Numbered from the stretch's first letter, positions 8,949-17,488 are shown. The stretch: DNA of 64,000 nt from Quadrisphaera sp. INWT6 (GCF_015390235.1 NZ_VUOH01000005.1:434001-498000), one strand, 5' to 3'. Notes: generated by a model not told the origin, from the sequence alone. Made by a program: numbers and translations.

Positions 8949-9950
8949 ATGACCACCAGCTCCAGCGCTCCCAGCAGCACCCCGGCCGACCCGACCGGCA
9001 GCACCTCGGTCTCGGGCACCGGCACGGTCGCCCTCGGCGGCACCGGCGTCGGCCTCTTCCCCCTGTGCCTCGGGGGCAACGTGTTCGGGTGGACCGCCGA
9101 CGAGGGCGCCTCCCACGCCGTGCTGGACGCCTACCGCGAGGCCGGCGGCAACCTCGTCGACACCGCCGACGTGTACTCCGCCTGGGTCGAGGGCCACAGC
9201 GGCGGCGAGAGCGAGGCGGTCATCGGCCGCTGGCTCGCCCGCAGCGGTGCCAGCGAGGGCGGCGTGCACATCGCCACCAAGACCGGCGCGAAGGACCCCA
9301 CCGACCTCTCCCCGGCGTCGGTCTCCCGCTCGCTCGACGGCTCCCTGGAGCGCCTGCAGCTCGACGCCGTCACGCTCTTCTACGCCCACCGCGACGAGCC
9401 CGACCGCGCCGTCGAGGAGGTCGTCGAGGCGTTCGCCGCGACCGTCGCCGACGGCCGCGCCCGCGCCTGGGCCGTGAGCAACTGGTCGGCCGAGCGCATC
9501 GACGCCGCGGTCGAGGCCGCCCGCCGCGCGGGCGTCCCGGGCCCCGTGGCCGTGCAGGACCCCGGCAGCGCCGTCGTCCCCACCTCCGCCGGCGTCGTGG
9601 ACGCCGCCGAGCGCCACGGTCTCGTGCAGCTGCCGTACTCGACCCTCGCGTCGGGGTTCCTCACCGGCAAGTACTCCCGCGACGGCGAGCTGCCGACGTC
9701 GCCCCGCGCCAGCGGCGTGCAGGGCAAGCACTTCACCGACAGCGGCTGGGCCGTGCTCGACGCCGTCCGCGGTGTGGCGCAGGACCGCGACGCCGAGCTC
9801 GCGACCGTGGCGCTCGCCTACCTGCGCGCTCTCGGCGCCGTGCCGATCGCCTCCGCGAGCCGCCCCGAGCAGCTGCCGGCCCTGCTGGCGGTCGCGTCGG
9901 TGGAGCTGTCGGCCGACGAGGTGCGGGCGATCGCGGCCGCCCGCGGCTGA
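8949..9950 (+). CDS. Aldo/keto reductase
   Basis: 333 residues, NADPH-dependent oxidoreductase of the AKR TIM-barrel family. Recognisable parts: GVGLFPLCLGGNVFGWTADE (beta1), NLVDTADVYSAWVEGHSGGESEAVIGRWL carrying the catalytic Asp and Tyr, IATKTGAK with the catalytic Lys, then FYAHRDEP with the catalytic His. The C-terminus has the cofactor-binding segment AVPIASASRPEQLPAL. The first 35 residues are a Ser/Thr/Gly-rich extension. ATG 8949 follows TAGGAG by 6 bases. The substrate is unknown; the gene converges on purB with a strong hairpin between. Confidence 0.9.
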   Translation: MTTSSSAPSSTPADPTGSTSVSGTGTVALGGTGVGLFPLCLGGNVFGWTADEGASHAVLDAYREAGGNLVDTADVYSAWVEGHSGGESEAVIGRWLARSGASEGGVHIATKTGAKDPTDLSPASVSRSLDGSLERLQLDAVTLFYAHRDEPDRAVEEVVEAFAATVADGRARAWAVSNWSAERIDAAVEAARRAGVPGPVAVQDPGSAVVPTSAGVVDAAERHGLVQLPYSTLASGFLTGKYSRDGELPTSPRASGVQGKHFTDSGWAVLDAVRGVAQDRDAELATVALAYLRALGAVPIASASRPEQLPALLAVASVELSADEVRAIAAARG

Positions 9951-9960
9951 ACGCCGCGGC

Positions 9961-9997
9961 GGGGCGGGTCCTGTCGGCGTCCGACCGGACCCGCCCC
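9961..9997. terminator. Bidirectional terminator hairpin
   Basis: An 11-bp perfect stem (GGGGCGGGTCC with GGACCCGCCCC) encloses a further 5-bp stem GTCGG/CCGAC with a 3-base loop. It lies between the convergent aldo/keto reductase and purB genes and can serve both. There is no T tract, as is usual in high-GC actinomycetes. Confidence 0.75.
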
Positions 9998-10011
9998 TCG
10001 CCGGGCGGTCG

Positions 10012-11412
10012 TCAGACCGTGCGGGCCAGCTCCGCCGCGAGGCCCGTGTAGCCGGCCGGGGTGAGGGCCAGGAGGCGGTCGCGGGCCTCGTCGGGCAGGC
10101 CCAGGCCCGCCACGAAGGCGCGCATGCCCTCGGCGTCGACGCGGCGGCCGCGGGTCAGCTCCTTGAGGCGGGAGTACGGGTCGTCCATGCCCGCGACGCC
10201 GGCCACGGAGGCCGCGCGCATCACCGACTGCACCGCCTCGCCCAGCACCTCCCAGTTGGCGTCGAGGTCGCGGGCCATCGCGGCCTCGTCGACGTCCAGA
10301 CCGGCCAGGCCCTTGCGCACGTTCTCGACCGCGAGCAGCGAGTGCCCGAAGGCGGTGCCCGCGTTGCGCTGCATCGAGGAGTCGGTGAGGTCGCGCTGCA
10401 GGCGCGAGGTCACCAGCGTCGAGGCGAGCACGTCGAGCAGGGCGCTGGAGACCTCGAGGTTGGCCTCGGCGTTCTCGAAGCGGATCGGGTTCACCTTGTG
10501 GGGCATCGTCGACGAGCCGACGGTGCCCATCCCGCGCACCTGGGCGAAGTAGCCCAGCGAGATGTAGCTCCACACGTCGGTGCACAGGTCGTGCAGCACG
10601 CGGTTGAACCTGGCGACGTCGCTGTACAGCTCAGCCTGCCAGTCGTGGCTCTCGATCTGGGTGGTCAGCGGGTTCCACACCAGGCCCAGGCCCTCCACGA
10701 ACGTCCGGGAGACCTCCTGCCAGTCGGTGGTCGGGACGGCGACGGCGTGGGCGGCGTACGTGCCCGTCGCGCCGTTGAGCTTGCCGAGCACCTCGGTGCG
10801 CTCCACGCGGCGCAGCTGGCGGTCCAGGCGGGCGGCCGTGACGGCCAGCTCCTTGCCCAGCGTCGTCGGCGTGGCCGGCTGGCCGTGGGTGCGGGCCAGC
10901 ATCGCGGCACCGGCGGCGTCGTGCGCCATGCCGGCCAGCTGGACCTGCAGGGCGCGCGCCGCGGGCAGCCACGTGCGGTGCACGGCGCCCTGGACCATCA
11001 GGGCGTACGACAGGTTGTTGACGTCCTCGCTGGTGAGGCAGAAGTGGACCAGCTCGGTGAGGTCGGCGCTGGCGGTGCCGGCCATCTGGCGGCGCAGCCA
11101 CACCTCGACGGCCTTCACGTCGTGCACGGTCTCGCGCTCGATCTCGGCCATCTCCGCGACCGCCTGCGGGCCGAAGCCGGAGACGAGGCCCCGCAGGTGC
11201 GCCGCCTCGTCGTCGCCGGGGCGACGGGCACCGGGAACGGCACCGGTGGTGGTCAGGTGCAGGAGCCACTCGACCTCGACGCGCAGCCGCTCGCGGTTGA
11301 GCGCGGCCTCGGACAGGTGCTCCACCAGCGGGGCCACCGCACCGCGGTAGCGGCCGTCGAGGGGACCGAGGGCGTAGCCGGCGTCGGCCAGGGGGGTGCT
11401 CGAGGTGGTCAC
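10012..11412 (-). CDS. purB: Adenylosuccinate lyase
   Basis: About 466 residues. The enzyme cleaves SAICAR and adenylosuccinate, releasing fumarate, in purine synthesis. The fumarase/ASL superfamily signature GSSTMPHKVNPIRFENAEAN is present. So are the E. coli-type PurB blocks PLDGRY (near the N-terminus), HDVKAVEVWLR, HFCLTSEDVNNLSYALM and ARTHGQPATPTTLGKELAV. It belongs to the longer E. coli-like subgroup. The start is GTG 11412 (VTTSSTPLADAGYALGPLDGRY); GAGGAT lies 8 bases upstream. It is monocistronic, with hairpins on both sides. Confidence 0.95.
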   Translation of the reverse strand: MTTSSTPLADAGYALGPLDGRYRGAVAPLVEHLSEAALNRERLRVEVEWLLHLTTTGAVPGARRPGDDEAAHLRGLVSGFGPQAVAEMAEIERETVHDVKAVEVWLRRQMAGTASADLTELVHFCLTSEDVNNLSYALMVQGAVHRTWLPAARALQVQLAGMAHDAAGAAMLARTHGQPATPTTLGKELAVTAARLDRQLRRVERTEVLGKLNGATGTYAAHAVAVPTTDWQEVSRTFVEGLGLVWNPLTTQIESHDWQAELYSDVARFNRVLHDLCTDVWSYISLGYFAQVRGMGTVGSSTMPHKVNPIRFENAEANLEVSSALLDVLASTLVTSRLQRDLTDSSMQRNAGTAFGHSLLAVENVRKGLAGLDVDEAAMARDLDANWEVLGEAVQSVMRAASVAGVAGMDDPYSRLKELTRGRRVDAEGMRAFVAGLGLPDEARDRLLALTPAGYTGLAAELARTV

Positions 11413-11437
11413 GGAGCCCGATCCTCCCAGGTGCACG

Positions 11438-11469
11438 AGGGCCCCCGCGCCGAGCGGTGCGGGGGCCCT
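11438..11469. terminator. Strong hairpin between purB and the M23-like gene
   Basis: An 11-bp perfect inverted repeat (AGGGCCCCCGC / GCGGGGGCCCT) with a 10-base loop, placed downstream of the M23-like gene and upstream of purB on the minus strand. It is probably the terminator of the M23-like gene. Confidence 0.75.
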
Positions 11470-11512
11470 GGAGAGGTGCGGCCGACCGGGTGACCGGTGC
11501 GCCGCCGGGAGG

Positions 11513-12472
11513 TCAGGGGAGCTGGACCACCAGGCGCACCGGCACGCCCGCCGCCACCCGCAGGCGGGGTGTGTCGACGCACAGCAGCTGGGCCTGGGGC
11601 TCGGCGACGGCGCCAGAGCAGCCCGCCGAGCCGACGACCTGGCCGGGCAGCACGCGGTCGCCGCGCGACACCCGCACCGAGCGCCGCTGCAGGTGCGCCA
11701 GCACCGCGTAGCGGCCGCCCCCGCAGTCCAGGACGACGTGGTTGCCCAGCACCGCGCGGGCGCCCAGGAGCTCGCGGCCGGCGTCGAGCAGCCCGCCCAG
11801 CACCCGCGCCGGGGCGCTCGCGCGGCAGGCGTGGTCGCGCACGCCGTCGACCACGCGGACCACGGTGGCGTCGGCCGGCGCCAGGACCGGCTGGCCGAAC
11901 GTCGCGGCGTCGCCCACGGGGAGCAGGCCGAGGCGGCGGGCCAGCGCCGCGCGCCGTCCGGGGACCGGGACGGCGGCCGGGTCGGGGACGGCGACGTCGA
12001 GCACCAGCCCCACGGCGTGGGCGCGCCCGTAGGCGGCGGGCCCGGCGCTGGAGTCGTCGACCTCGACGCTGCGACCGGCCAGCGGGGTGCCCATGACCTG
12101 CAGCGCGCTCCAGCGGCCGCGGGGCGCGAGCACCGACAGCAGCGAGGCGAGACCCACCAGGGCCACCCCCGCCAGGCCCGCGGCCGTGGCGGCGTCGCCG
12201 GCCAGCAGCGGCCAGGGCAGCGGCAGCAGGTGCAGCGCGATGCCGGTGACCACGAGGCCGAGCCCGGTCGCGGACGCGGCGCCGCGCACCCGAGCGCAGG
12301 CACGGACCGACAGGGGGGTGCTCGCGGCGGCCGCGGGGGTGTCGACCAGCTCGAGCCCGGCGCGCGGGCGGGGGACGCCGCCGACGGGCCGCTCCTGGGC
12401 ACCGCCCTCGAGCAGCACCAGCTCCTCCAGCAGGGAGCGGGAGGGGTGCGGGATCTCCGGCACAGCGGTCAC
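11513..12472 (-). CDS. M23-like (LytM fold) membrane protein, catalytic residues apparently lost
   Basis: 319 residues. Two adjacent hydrophobic segments (about residues 65-105) anchor the protein. The C-terminal half resembles the peptidase M23 fold: FGQPVLAPADATVVRVVDGV, LGNHVVLDCGGGRYAVLAHLQRRSVRVSRGDRV and LPGQVVGSAGCSG. In active enzymes the last strand carries the zinc-binding HxH (usually HLHF); here the equivalent reads AQLLCVD, so the zinc site looks destroyed. A regulatory or structural cell-wall role, as in EnvC/NlpD-like degenerate LytM proteins, is inferred. GTG 12472 has TAGCGT 7 bases upstream. Confidence 0.7.
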   Translation of the reverse strand: MTAVPEIPHPSRSLLEELVLLEGGAQERPVGGVPRPRAGLELVDTPAAAASTPLSVRACARVRGAASATGLGLVVTGIALHLLPLPWPLLAGDAATAAGLAGVALVGLASLLSVLAPRGRWSALQVMGTPLAGRSVEVDDSSAGPAAYGRAHAVGLVLDVAVPDPAAVPVPGRRAALARRLGLLPVGDAATFGQPVLAPADATVVRVVDGVRDHACRASAPARVLGGLLDAGRELLGARAVLGNHVVLDCGGGRYAVLAHLQRRSVRVSRGDRVLPGQVVGSAGCSGAVAEPQAQLLCVDTPRLRVAAGVPVRLVVQLP

Positions 12473-12479
12473 CACGAGA

Positions 12480-12485
12480 ACGCTA
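12480..12485 (-). promoter_or_regulatory. -10 element TAGCGT for the M23-like gene
   Basis: TAGCGT on the minus strand, 7 bases before GTG 12472 (4 before an alternative GTG at 12475). Confidence 0.5.
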
Positions 12486-12549
12486 GGTACGCAGCGTGGT
12501 CGAACGGTGGCGCCACGCCGTGGGCGCGTCGAGATCCTTCCGGCGGGGT

Positions 12550-12586
12550 CCGGTGGTGTAGGGGGACGGCCGGGAGGGACCACCGG
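12550..12586. terminator. Possible terminator of the MOSC operon
   Basis: 8-bp inverted repeat CCGGTGGT / ACCACCGG with a 21-base loop, just past the MOSC stop on the minus strand. The stem is short for this genome. Confidence 0.35.
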
Positions 12587-12597
12587 GGTGCGCCGCC

Positions 12598-13266
12598 TCA
12601 GGGGAGCCGGCGGCCTCCCCGCGGGAGCACGGCGTCCCCGGCCCGCGCCGGGTCGAGCGGCACCGGCGACAGCAGCAGGGCCGGGCCGCGGCGCAGCCGG
12701 CCGGACCCGAGCGGCTCGCACCGCAGGCCACCCCGCCCGCGCAGCGCCGCGTGGGCCCCGGGAGCCAGCTGCCGGTCCATCCACGCGCACGGCGCGGCGG
12801 GGCGGCGGCCCGCCAGCAGCACCGGCCCGTCACCGCAGTCGAGGGCGAAGGGCCCCCCGCGCAGCGGCTCCAGCTCCGCACCGCGCAGGACGGCGTTGCG
12901 GCGGGCCAGCAGCGGGTCGAACGGCGCGACCCCGAGCTGGGCGGCCACCGCCTCGAGAGCCTCGACGGCGAGCAGCGTGACGGCCGCGTCCATGTGGGCG
13001 GCCTTGCCGAAGAAGCGGTCTCCGACGATCCCTCGCCCCGCGACGACGTCGGCGGTCTCGCGGTCCTCGCTCGCGGGGCCGCGCGCGCCGTCGTCCCCGT
13101 CCTCGGCGCCGTCGGCGCCGTCGAAGGGCAGCGGCCCGTCCTTGGGCCTCCCGAAGTACCGGTGGACGGGGGAGACGAGCAGGTGGAGCACCTCGACCTC
13201 GACGCGGTGGACCAGGCCGGCCAGGAGCTCCTCGGGCGAGGTGGCCGGCGACGCGCCGGGGGTCAC
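12598..13266 (-). CDS. MOSC domain-containing protein
   Basis: 222 residues. Features of MOSC (molybdenum cofactor sulfurase C-terminal) domains are visible: VVAGRGIVGDRFFGK, VTLLAVEALEAV, RRNAVLRGAELEPLRGGPFALD, and the conserved-Cys segment PCAWMD followed by ALRGRGGLRCEPLGSGRLRRG. MOSC proteins bind or transfer sulfur or the molybdenum cofactor, and stand-alone ones can support detoxification of N-hydroxylated compounds. The N-terminal half includes an acidic insert (DGADGAEDGDDGARG). GTG 13266 overlaps the stop of the upstream glycosyltransferase-like gene (GTGA), so translation is coupled. Confidence 0.8.
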   Translation of the reverse strand: MTPGASPATSPEELLAGLVHRVEVEVLHLLVSPVHRYFGRPKDGPLPFDGADGAEDGDDGARGPASEDRETADVVAGRGIVGDRFFGKAAHMDAAVTLLAVEALEAVAAQLGVAPFDPLLARRNAVLRGAELEPLRGGPFALDCGDGPVLLAGRRPAAPCAWMDRQLAPGAHAALRGRGGLRCEPLGSGRLRRGPALLLSPVPLDPARAGDAVLPRGGRRLP

Positions 13267-13880
13267 CGCGACAGCGTCCCTGAGCCGCAGCGCACGGGTA
13301 CCTCCGCGAACCGCCACCCGCCGTCCGCGGCCGCGGCGAGCAGCTCGCGCGGGCCGGGGACGGCGACGGCCGCCAGCAGCTGCCGGCGCCCCGCGAGGGC
13401 GGGCACCGCGTCGGTGGGGCGCAGCGCCGCGAGCGCCGGGTCCTGCTGCAGGCGCCGGGTCGCCCGGCGCGCCGCGAGCCGGCGGTGCGGGGGCCAGCAG
13501 GCGAGCGCGGACGGGCCGAGCCCCGCCCGGCGGGCCCCGGCGACGACGTCGGCGCTGCCCCTCGCCACCGGCTCCGCCAGGCGCTCGAGCTCGTGGGGGT
13601 CGACGCCGCTGCGCCCGTCCAGCAGCGCCACCACCGGCGCGGTGGAGCGGGACAGGCCCACGGCCCAGGCGCTGCTCAGGCCGTCGGGGGCCGAGGCGTC
13701 CATCGGCACCGGCACCGGCCGGTAGCCCTCGGGCAGGCGGCGCAGCACCCACTGCGGGACCCGACCGCCGGCGGCCGCCAGGACGACGTCGACGCGCGCC
13801 GTCCCCGGAGGGGGGGAGCAGGCGAAGGTCGGTTCCTGCGGCTCGGCGAGCCCCTGCCAGACGGGTCGTGCGTCGTCCAC
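13263..13880 (-). CDS. Glycosyltransferase family 2-like protein, short and atypical
   Basis: 205 residues. The order of motifs resembles the nucleotide-sugar half of GT-A enzymes: VDVVLAAAGG at the N-terminus, DGLSSAWAVGLSRSTAPVVALLDGRSGVDPHELERLAEP in the position of the metal-binding strand, then ADVVAGARR. The usual DxD is not canonical (LLDGRSGVDP), and the C-terminal acceptor part is short. The start is uncertain: GTG 13880 has TACCGT 8 bases upstream. It is coupled to the MOSC gene downstream. A MobA-like nucleotidyltransferase relation is an alternative, since both share a Rossmann-like fold and the neighbour is MOSC. Confidence 0.5.
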   Translation of the reverse strand: MDDARPVWQGLAEPQEPTFACSPPPGTARVDVVLAAAGGRVPQWVLRRLPEGYRPVPVPMDASAPDGLSSAWAVGLSRSTAPVVALLDGRSGVDPHELERLAEPVARGSADVVAGARRAGLGPSALACWPPHRRLAARRATRRLQQDPALAALRPTDAVPALAGRRQLLAAVAVPGPRELLAAAADGGWRFAEVPVRCGSGTLSR

Positions 13881-14024
13881 GGCACCGGACGGTACGTCGC
13901 GAGCGACAGGTCGTGCACCTCCGGCCCCGGCCCGGTGGGGCGCGGCGCCCTCGGTCGGCGGGGTTTTCCACAGGCGGACCCGACGTCGCCGCAGGTGTGG
14001 ACCCGTTCCTGCCAGCCTCTCGCC

Positions 14025-14351
14025 GTGCCAGCCACCGCGCTCCTCCCCGACCCCGCCGCCGCCGACGCCGCTGGCACCGCGGCGGCCGTGCAGGCCCAGC
14101 TCGCCGCGCTCGCCGCCGCCGCGCTGGAGGCGCTGTCGGCGCGGGCCCGCGCCGCGGCCGCCGTGGTCTCGACCCAGGTGGCCGTGCACCAGCAGCTCGT
14201 CGGCACCGACTGGCACGGCGCTGCGGCCGGGGCCTTCACCGGGGTCCTGGAGCAGCGGTCCGCCCAGCTGCTGGACGTGCAGCGCCACCTCCTGGACCTC
14301 GCCGACGAGGCGGCCCGCCGCGCCCGGCTCGTCTCGGGGGACGCGTGGTGA
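14025..14351 (+). CDS. WXG100-like secreted helical protein
   Basis: 108 residues, strongly alpha-helical and alanine-rich. A central TDWHGAAAGAF carries the W-x-G turn of WXG100/ESX substrates, flanked by two long heptad-like helices (LAALAAAALEALSARARAAAAVV and VLEQRSAQLLDVQRHLLDLADEAARRARLV). Such proteins fold as helical hairpins and are often exported by type VII systems or act as N-terminal partners of toxins and lipases. GTG 14025 has CAGCCT 6 bases upstream. The stop overlaps the next GTG, so it is coupled to the lipase-like gene. No EccC-type ATPase lies in the window. Confidence 0.65.
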   Translation: MPATALLPDPAAADAAGTAAAVQAQLAALAAAALEALSARARAAAAVVSTQVAVHQQLVGTDWHGAAAGAFTGVLEQRSAQLLDVQRHLLDLADEAARRARLVSGDAW

Positions 14352-15907
14352 GCAGCGACCTGCGGGTCCGGGGCGGCTCCGGCGGCACCGCCGCCCAGCT
14401 GGAGGACCTGGACGCCGCCGTCGTCCGGCTGCGCTCCAGCGCCGCGGCCCTGGACGACGCCGCGGCCGACCTCGGGCTCGGCCGCAGCCTCCTGGACGGT
14501 CTCGCGGGCCTCGCCGCCGGCCCCGGCGGCGTGCTCGAGCTGGAGGGCGACGTGGTCGCCGCCGTGCGCCGGCTGCGCGACGGCGGCGACCAGGAGGACC
14601 AGCTCGCCACCGCCGTGCAGCTCGCCGCGGCGGCCTACCGGCAGGCCGAGGCGACGGCCGACGGCCTCTGGGTGGTGACGCGGTTTACCGTCGTCGCCGC
14701 CTCGCCCCTGCTGCTCAGCGCCGCCGTCGGTGCGCTCCCCGCGGTCGGCGCCTTCCTCCGGGACGGCGGTGACCGAGCCGTCCCCGACGCCGAGGAGACG
14801 GCCCGCCGGCCCACCACCGGGCTCGCCGGCCCGCTGGGCGGGGGAGCACCCAGCGGTCAGCTGGGTCCCGACCGGCTCGTCGGTGCCCTGGCCGCCCCGG
14901 CACCGGTGGGGGGGATGACGGCGCAGCAGATGACCGACGCCGTGGTCGCCGGGGTGCCCGGGGCGACCGGTGCGGGAGCTGCGGGCGGACCGTCCGTGGG
15001 CGTCCGCCTGGCCGACCCCGGCCTCCTGCTGTCCGCGCTGGTCGGCACCGTCGTCGGAGGAGCCGGTGCGGTGGTGGCGGGCCGGTCGCCCTCGCCCCGC
15101 GTCGCCCGGGGGCTGCTCGAGGTCGGAGCCGTCTCGGGCACCGCCGACGCCACCCGCGTCACGACGGCGGTGGTGCCGGTGCCCGCTGCGGTGGCCACCG
15201 CCGGCCCACCGAGCGGGACGGGGGCCGTGATGGCGCGGGTGCGCGCGACGGCGGACGAGCACACCGGGCCGGCCGGGCGCGTCCGCGTCGAGGTGGTCAC
15301 GGCGGCCGACGGCCGCAGGAGCGCCATCGTCTACATGCCCGGGGTGCAGGACTGGGACCCCGACTCGCGCAACCCGATGTCGGCGGGCACGGCGCTGAGG
15401 GCGGAGGCGGGGATGCCCTCGGCCTACACCGACCTCGTGGTCCAGGCCCTGGAGGAGGCGGGCGTCGCCCGCGACGAGCCGGTGATGCTCGCCGGCCACA
15501 GCCTGGGGGGCATCGCCGCGGCGCAGGTCGCCGGCGACCCCGCCGTCGCCGAGAGGTTCACCGTCACCACGGTCGTGACGGCCGGGTCACCGGTCGGGGC
15601 GGCCGACGTGCCGCCCGGCGTGACCGTCCTGTCGATGGAGCACCCCGACGACCTGGTGCCGGCCCTCGACCTGGCCCCGAGCCCGGACGCACCGGGCCGC
15701 ACCACCGTGGTGGCGCCCACGCCGGAGGGTCTCGGGGCCCACGACGGCGACGGCTACGTCGAGCTCGCGGAGCGGGTGGACGCCTCCGACGAGCCCTCGC
15801 TGGTGGCCTGGCGCGAGCACCTCGCACCCTTCACGGCCGGGCCCGGCGCCACCTCGGCGGTCACCGAGGTGGTGGGCAGGACCGTCGACCCGACGCCCCA
15901 CGGGTGA
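14348..15907 (+). CDS. Lipase-like alpha/beta hydrolase with N-terminal helical domain, WXG partner
   Basis: 519 residues. Residues 1-100 are helical and WXG-like (EDLDAAVVRLRSSAAALDDAAADLGL). A hydrophobic hairpin follows (VVAASPLLLSAAVGALPAVGAF), then a low-complexity Gly/Ala/Pro linker with a second hydrophobic stretch (LLLSALVGTVVGGAGAVVAG). The C-terminal 220 residues are an alpha/beta hydrolase with nucleophile elbow PVMLAGHSLGGIAAAQVAGD; SMEHPDDLVPALD and GAHDGDGYVELAE supply plausible Asp and His. This layout recalls secreted esterases or effectors coupled to WXG100 proteins. Its target is unknown. It converges with the sugar porter gene. Confidence 0.65.
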   Translation: MSSDLRVRGGSGGTAAQLEDLDAAVVRLRSSAAALDDAAADLGLGRSLLDGLAGLAAGPGGVLELEGDVVAAVRRLRDGGDQEDQLATAVQLAAAAYRQAEATADGLWVVTRFTVVAASPLLLSAAVGALPAVGAFLRDGGDRAVPDAEETARRPTTGLAGPLGGGAPSGQLGPDRLVGALAAPAPVGGMTAQQMTDAVVAGVPGATGAGAAGGPSVGVRLADPGLLLSALVGTVVGGAGAVVAGRSPSPRVARGLLEVGAVSGTADATRVTTAVVPVPAAVATAGPPSGTGAVMARVRATADEHTGPAGRVRVEVVTAADGRRSAIVYMPGVQDWDPDSRNPMSAGTALRAEAGMPSAYTDLVVQALEEAGVARDEPVMLAGHSLGGIAAAQVAGDPAVAERFTVTTVVTAGSPVGAADVPPGVTVLSMEHPDDLVPALDLAPSPDAPGRTTVVAPTPEGLGAHDGDGYVELAERVDASDEPSLVAWREHLAPFTAGPGATSAVTEVVGRTVDPTPHG

Positions 15908-15932
15908 GGGAGCGGGTCGGTGGGCGCAGACC

Positions 15933-17399
15933 TCAGGCGTGGGAGCGCTGGCGGCGCTCCACCTTGAGGTCGTCCATGTCCTCGAGCTCGCGGCCCTTCG
16001 TCTCGGGGACCGCCCTGAGCACGAAGAAGAACGACAGGAGCGCGAGCACCGTGTAGAGGCCGTACGCCACCGGCAGGCCGATCTCCGCCAGCGGCGGGAA
16101 CGTGGTGCTGATGACGAAGTTCGCGATCCACTGCGCGGCGGCGGCGACCGACAGCGCAGCCGCGCGGATGCGCCCGGGGAACATCTCGCCGAGCAGCACC
16201 CAGACGATCGGGCCCCAGGTGATGCCGAACGAGACGATGAAGAGGTTCGCCGCCACGAGGGCCACCGGGCCCCAGGGGGCCGGCAGCGTCAGGTCCTGGC
16301 CGCTGGCCGTGCCCTGCGTGAAGGCCAGCGCCATGGCACCGAGCGACACGGTCATGCCGAGCGAGCCGGCCAGCAGCATCGGCCGGCGGCCCACCTTGTC
16401 GACCAGCGCGATGGCCACCAGGGTCACGAGCACGTTGGTCACGGCGGTGATGACGGAGAACAGCGCGGACTGCGAGTCGTCGAAGCCGACCGAGCTCCAC
16501 AGCGACGTGGAGTAGTAGAAGATCACGTTGATGCCCACGGCCTGCTGGAACACCGACAGCAGGATGCCGACCCAGACGATCGGCTTGAGGCCCAGGCGCG
16601 GCCCCTTGAGGTCGCGCAGCGACGGGTCGCGCTCGGCGGCCAGGTGCTTCGCGATCTCGGCGATGCGGCGCTTCACCAGGGCGCCGTCACGCAGGCCCTG
16701 GATGCTGGCGAGCACCCGACCCGCCTCCTCCTTGCGGCCCTTGGCCACGAGGTAGCGGGGAGACTCCGGCACCGCGAGCGCGAGCCCGGCCCACACGACG
16801 GCGGGGACGACCCCCACGAGGAACATCCAGCGCCACGCGGGCAGCCCGAACCACAGGTCTCCGCTCGCGCCGTCGGCCACCCCGGCGAGCAGGGCGTTGG
16901 AGACGAGCGCGGAGAGGATGCCGATCGTGATGGCGAACTGCTGCAGCGAGCCCAGGCGCCCGCGGATGGCGGCGGGGGAGACCTCGGCGATGTAGGCGGG
17001 GGCGATCACGGAGGCGGCGCCGATGCCGATGCCGCCGACGGCGCGCCACAGGATGAGGTCCCACACGGCGAACGCGAGGCCCGAGCCGACGGCGCTGACG
17101 GCGAAGATCACCGCCGCGACGACCATCACGCGGGTGCGGCCGTACTTGTCGGCCAGCGGGCCGGCGAACCAGGCGCCCACCGCTGCGCCCAGCAGTGCGC
17201 ACGACACGGTGAAGCCCTTGAGTAGCGCCCCGATGCTGAACTGGGCGGCGAGGGCGTCGACGGCGCCGTTCACCACCGAGCTGTCGAAGCCGAACAGGAA
17301 GCCGCCGACGGCCGCGACCACGGCGATCGCGATCACCTTGCCGGTGGTCTTCTCCTGGCCCTCTGCGCCGCCCCTGCGCGGCTGTGTCGTGCTGCTCAC
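15933..17399 (-). CDS. Sugar porter (MFS, XylE/GalP-like)
   Basis: 488 residues, 12 hydrophobic helices. Sugar porter signatures are clear: GFLFGFDSSVVNGA (TM1), GPLADKYGRTRVM (loop 2-3), RAVGGIGIGAASVIAPAYIAEVSPAAIRGRLGSLQQ, the PESPRYL motif after TM6, QQAVGINVIFYYS in TM7, DKVGRRPML, and the C-terminal PETKGRELEDMDDL. It should import a monosaccharide such as xylose, glucose or myo-inositol with protons; specificity cannot be read. GTG 17399 has CACCCT 6 bases upstream, suggesting a leaderless mRNA. It is divergent from the aminotransferase gene and not in a sugar operon. Confidence 0.92.
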   Translation of the reverse strand: MSSTTQPRRGGAEGQEKTTGKVIAIAVVAAVGGFLFGFDSSVVNGAVDALAAQFSIGALLKGFTVSCALLGAAVGAWFAGPLADKYGRTRVMVVAAVIFAVSAVGSGLAFAVWDLILWRAVGGIGIGAASVIAPAYIAEVSPAAIRGRLGSLQQFAITIGILSALVSNALLAGVADGASGDLWFGLPAWRWMFLVGVVPAVVWAGLALAVPESPRYLVAKGRKEEAGRVLASIQGLRDGALVKRRIAEIAKHLAAERDPSLRDLKGPRLGLKPIVWVGILLSVFQQAVGINVIFYYSTSLWSSVGFDDSQSALFSVITAVTNVLVTLVAIALVDKVGRRPMLLAGSLGMTVSLGAMALAFTQGTASGQDLTLPAPWGPVALVAANLFIVSFGITWGPIVWVLLGEMFPGRIRAAALSVAAAAQWIANFVISTTFPPLAEIGLPVAYGLYTVLALLSFFFVLRAVPETKGRELEDMDDLKVERRQRSHA

Positions 17400-17488
17400 C
17401 TCGCGAGGGTGCTCCTGCGCGGCGGAGTCCGCACGCGGGAGTGATCACCGGTCCACCGCGTGGAGCACGCGGCGCGCCCCGCGGTGTC

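Noticed and set aside
11396-14347. Long plus-strand open frame continuous with the lipase-like gene
   Set aside because: The part before 14348 is antisense to well-supported minus-strand genes and has no domain similarity; only the 3' part is real.
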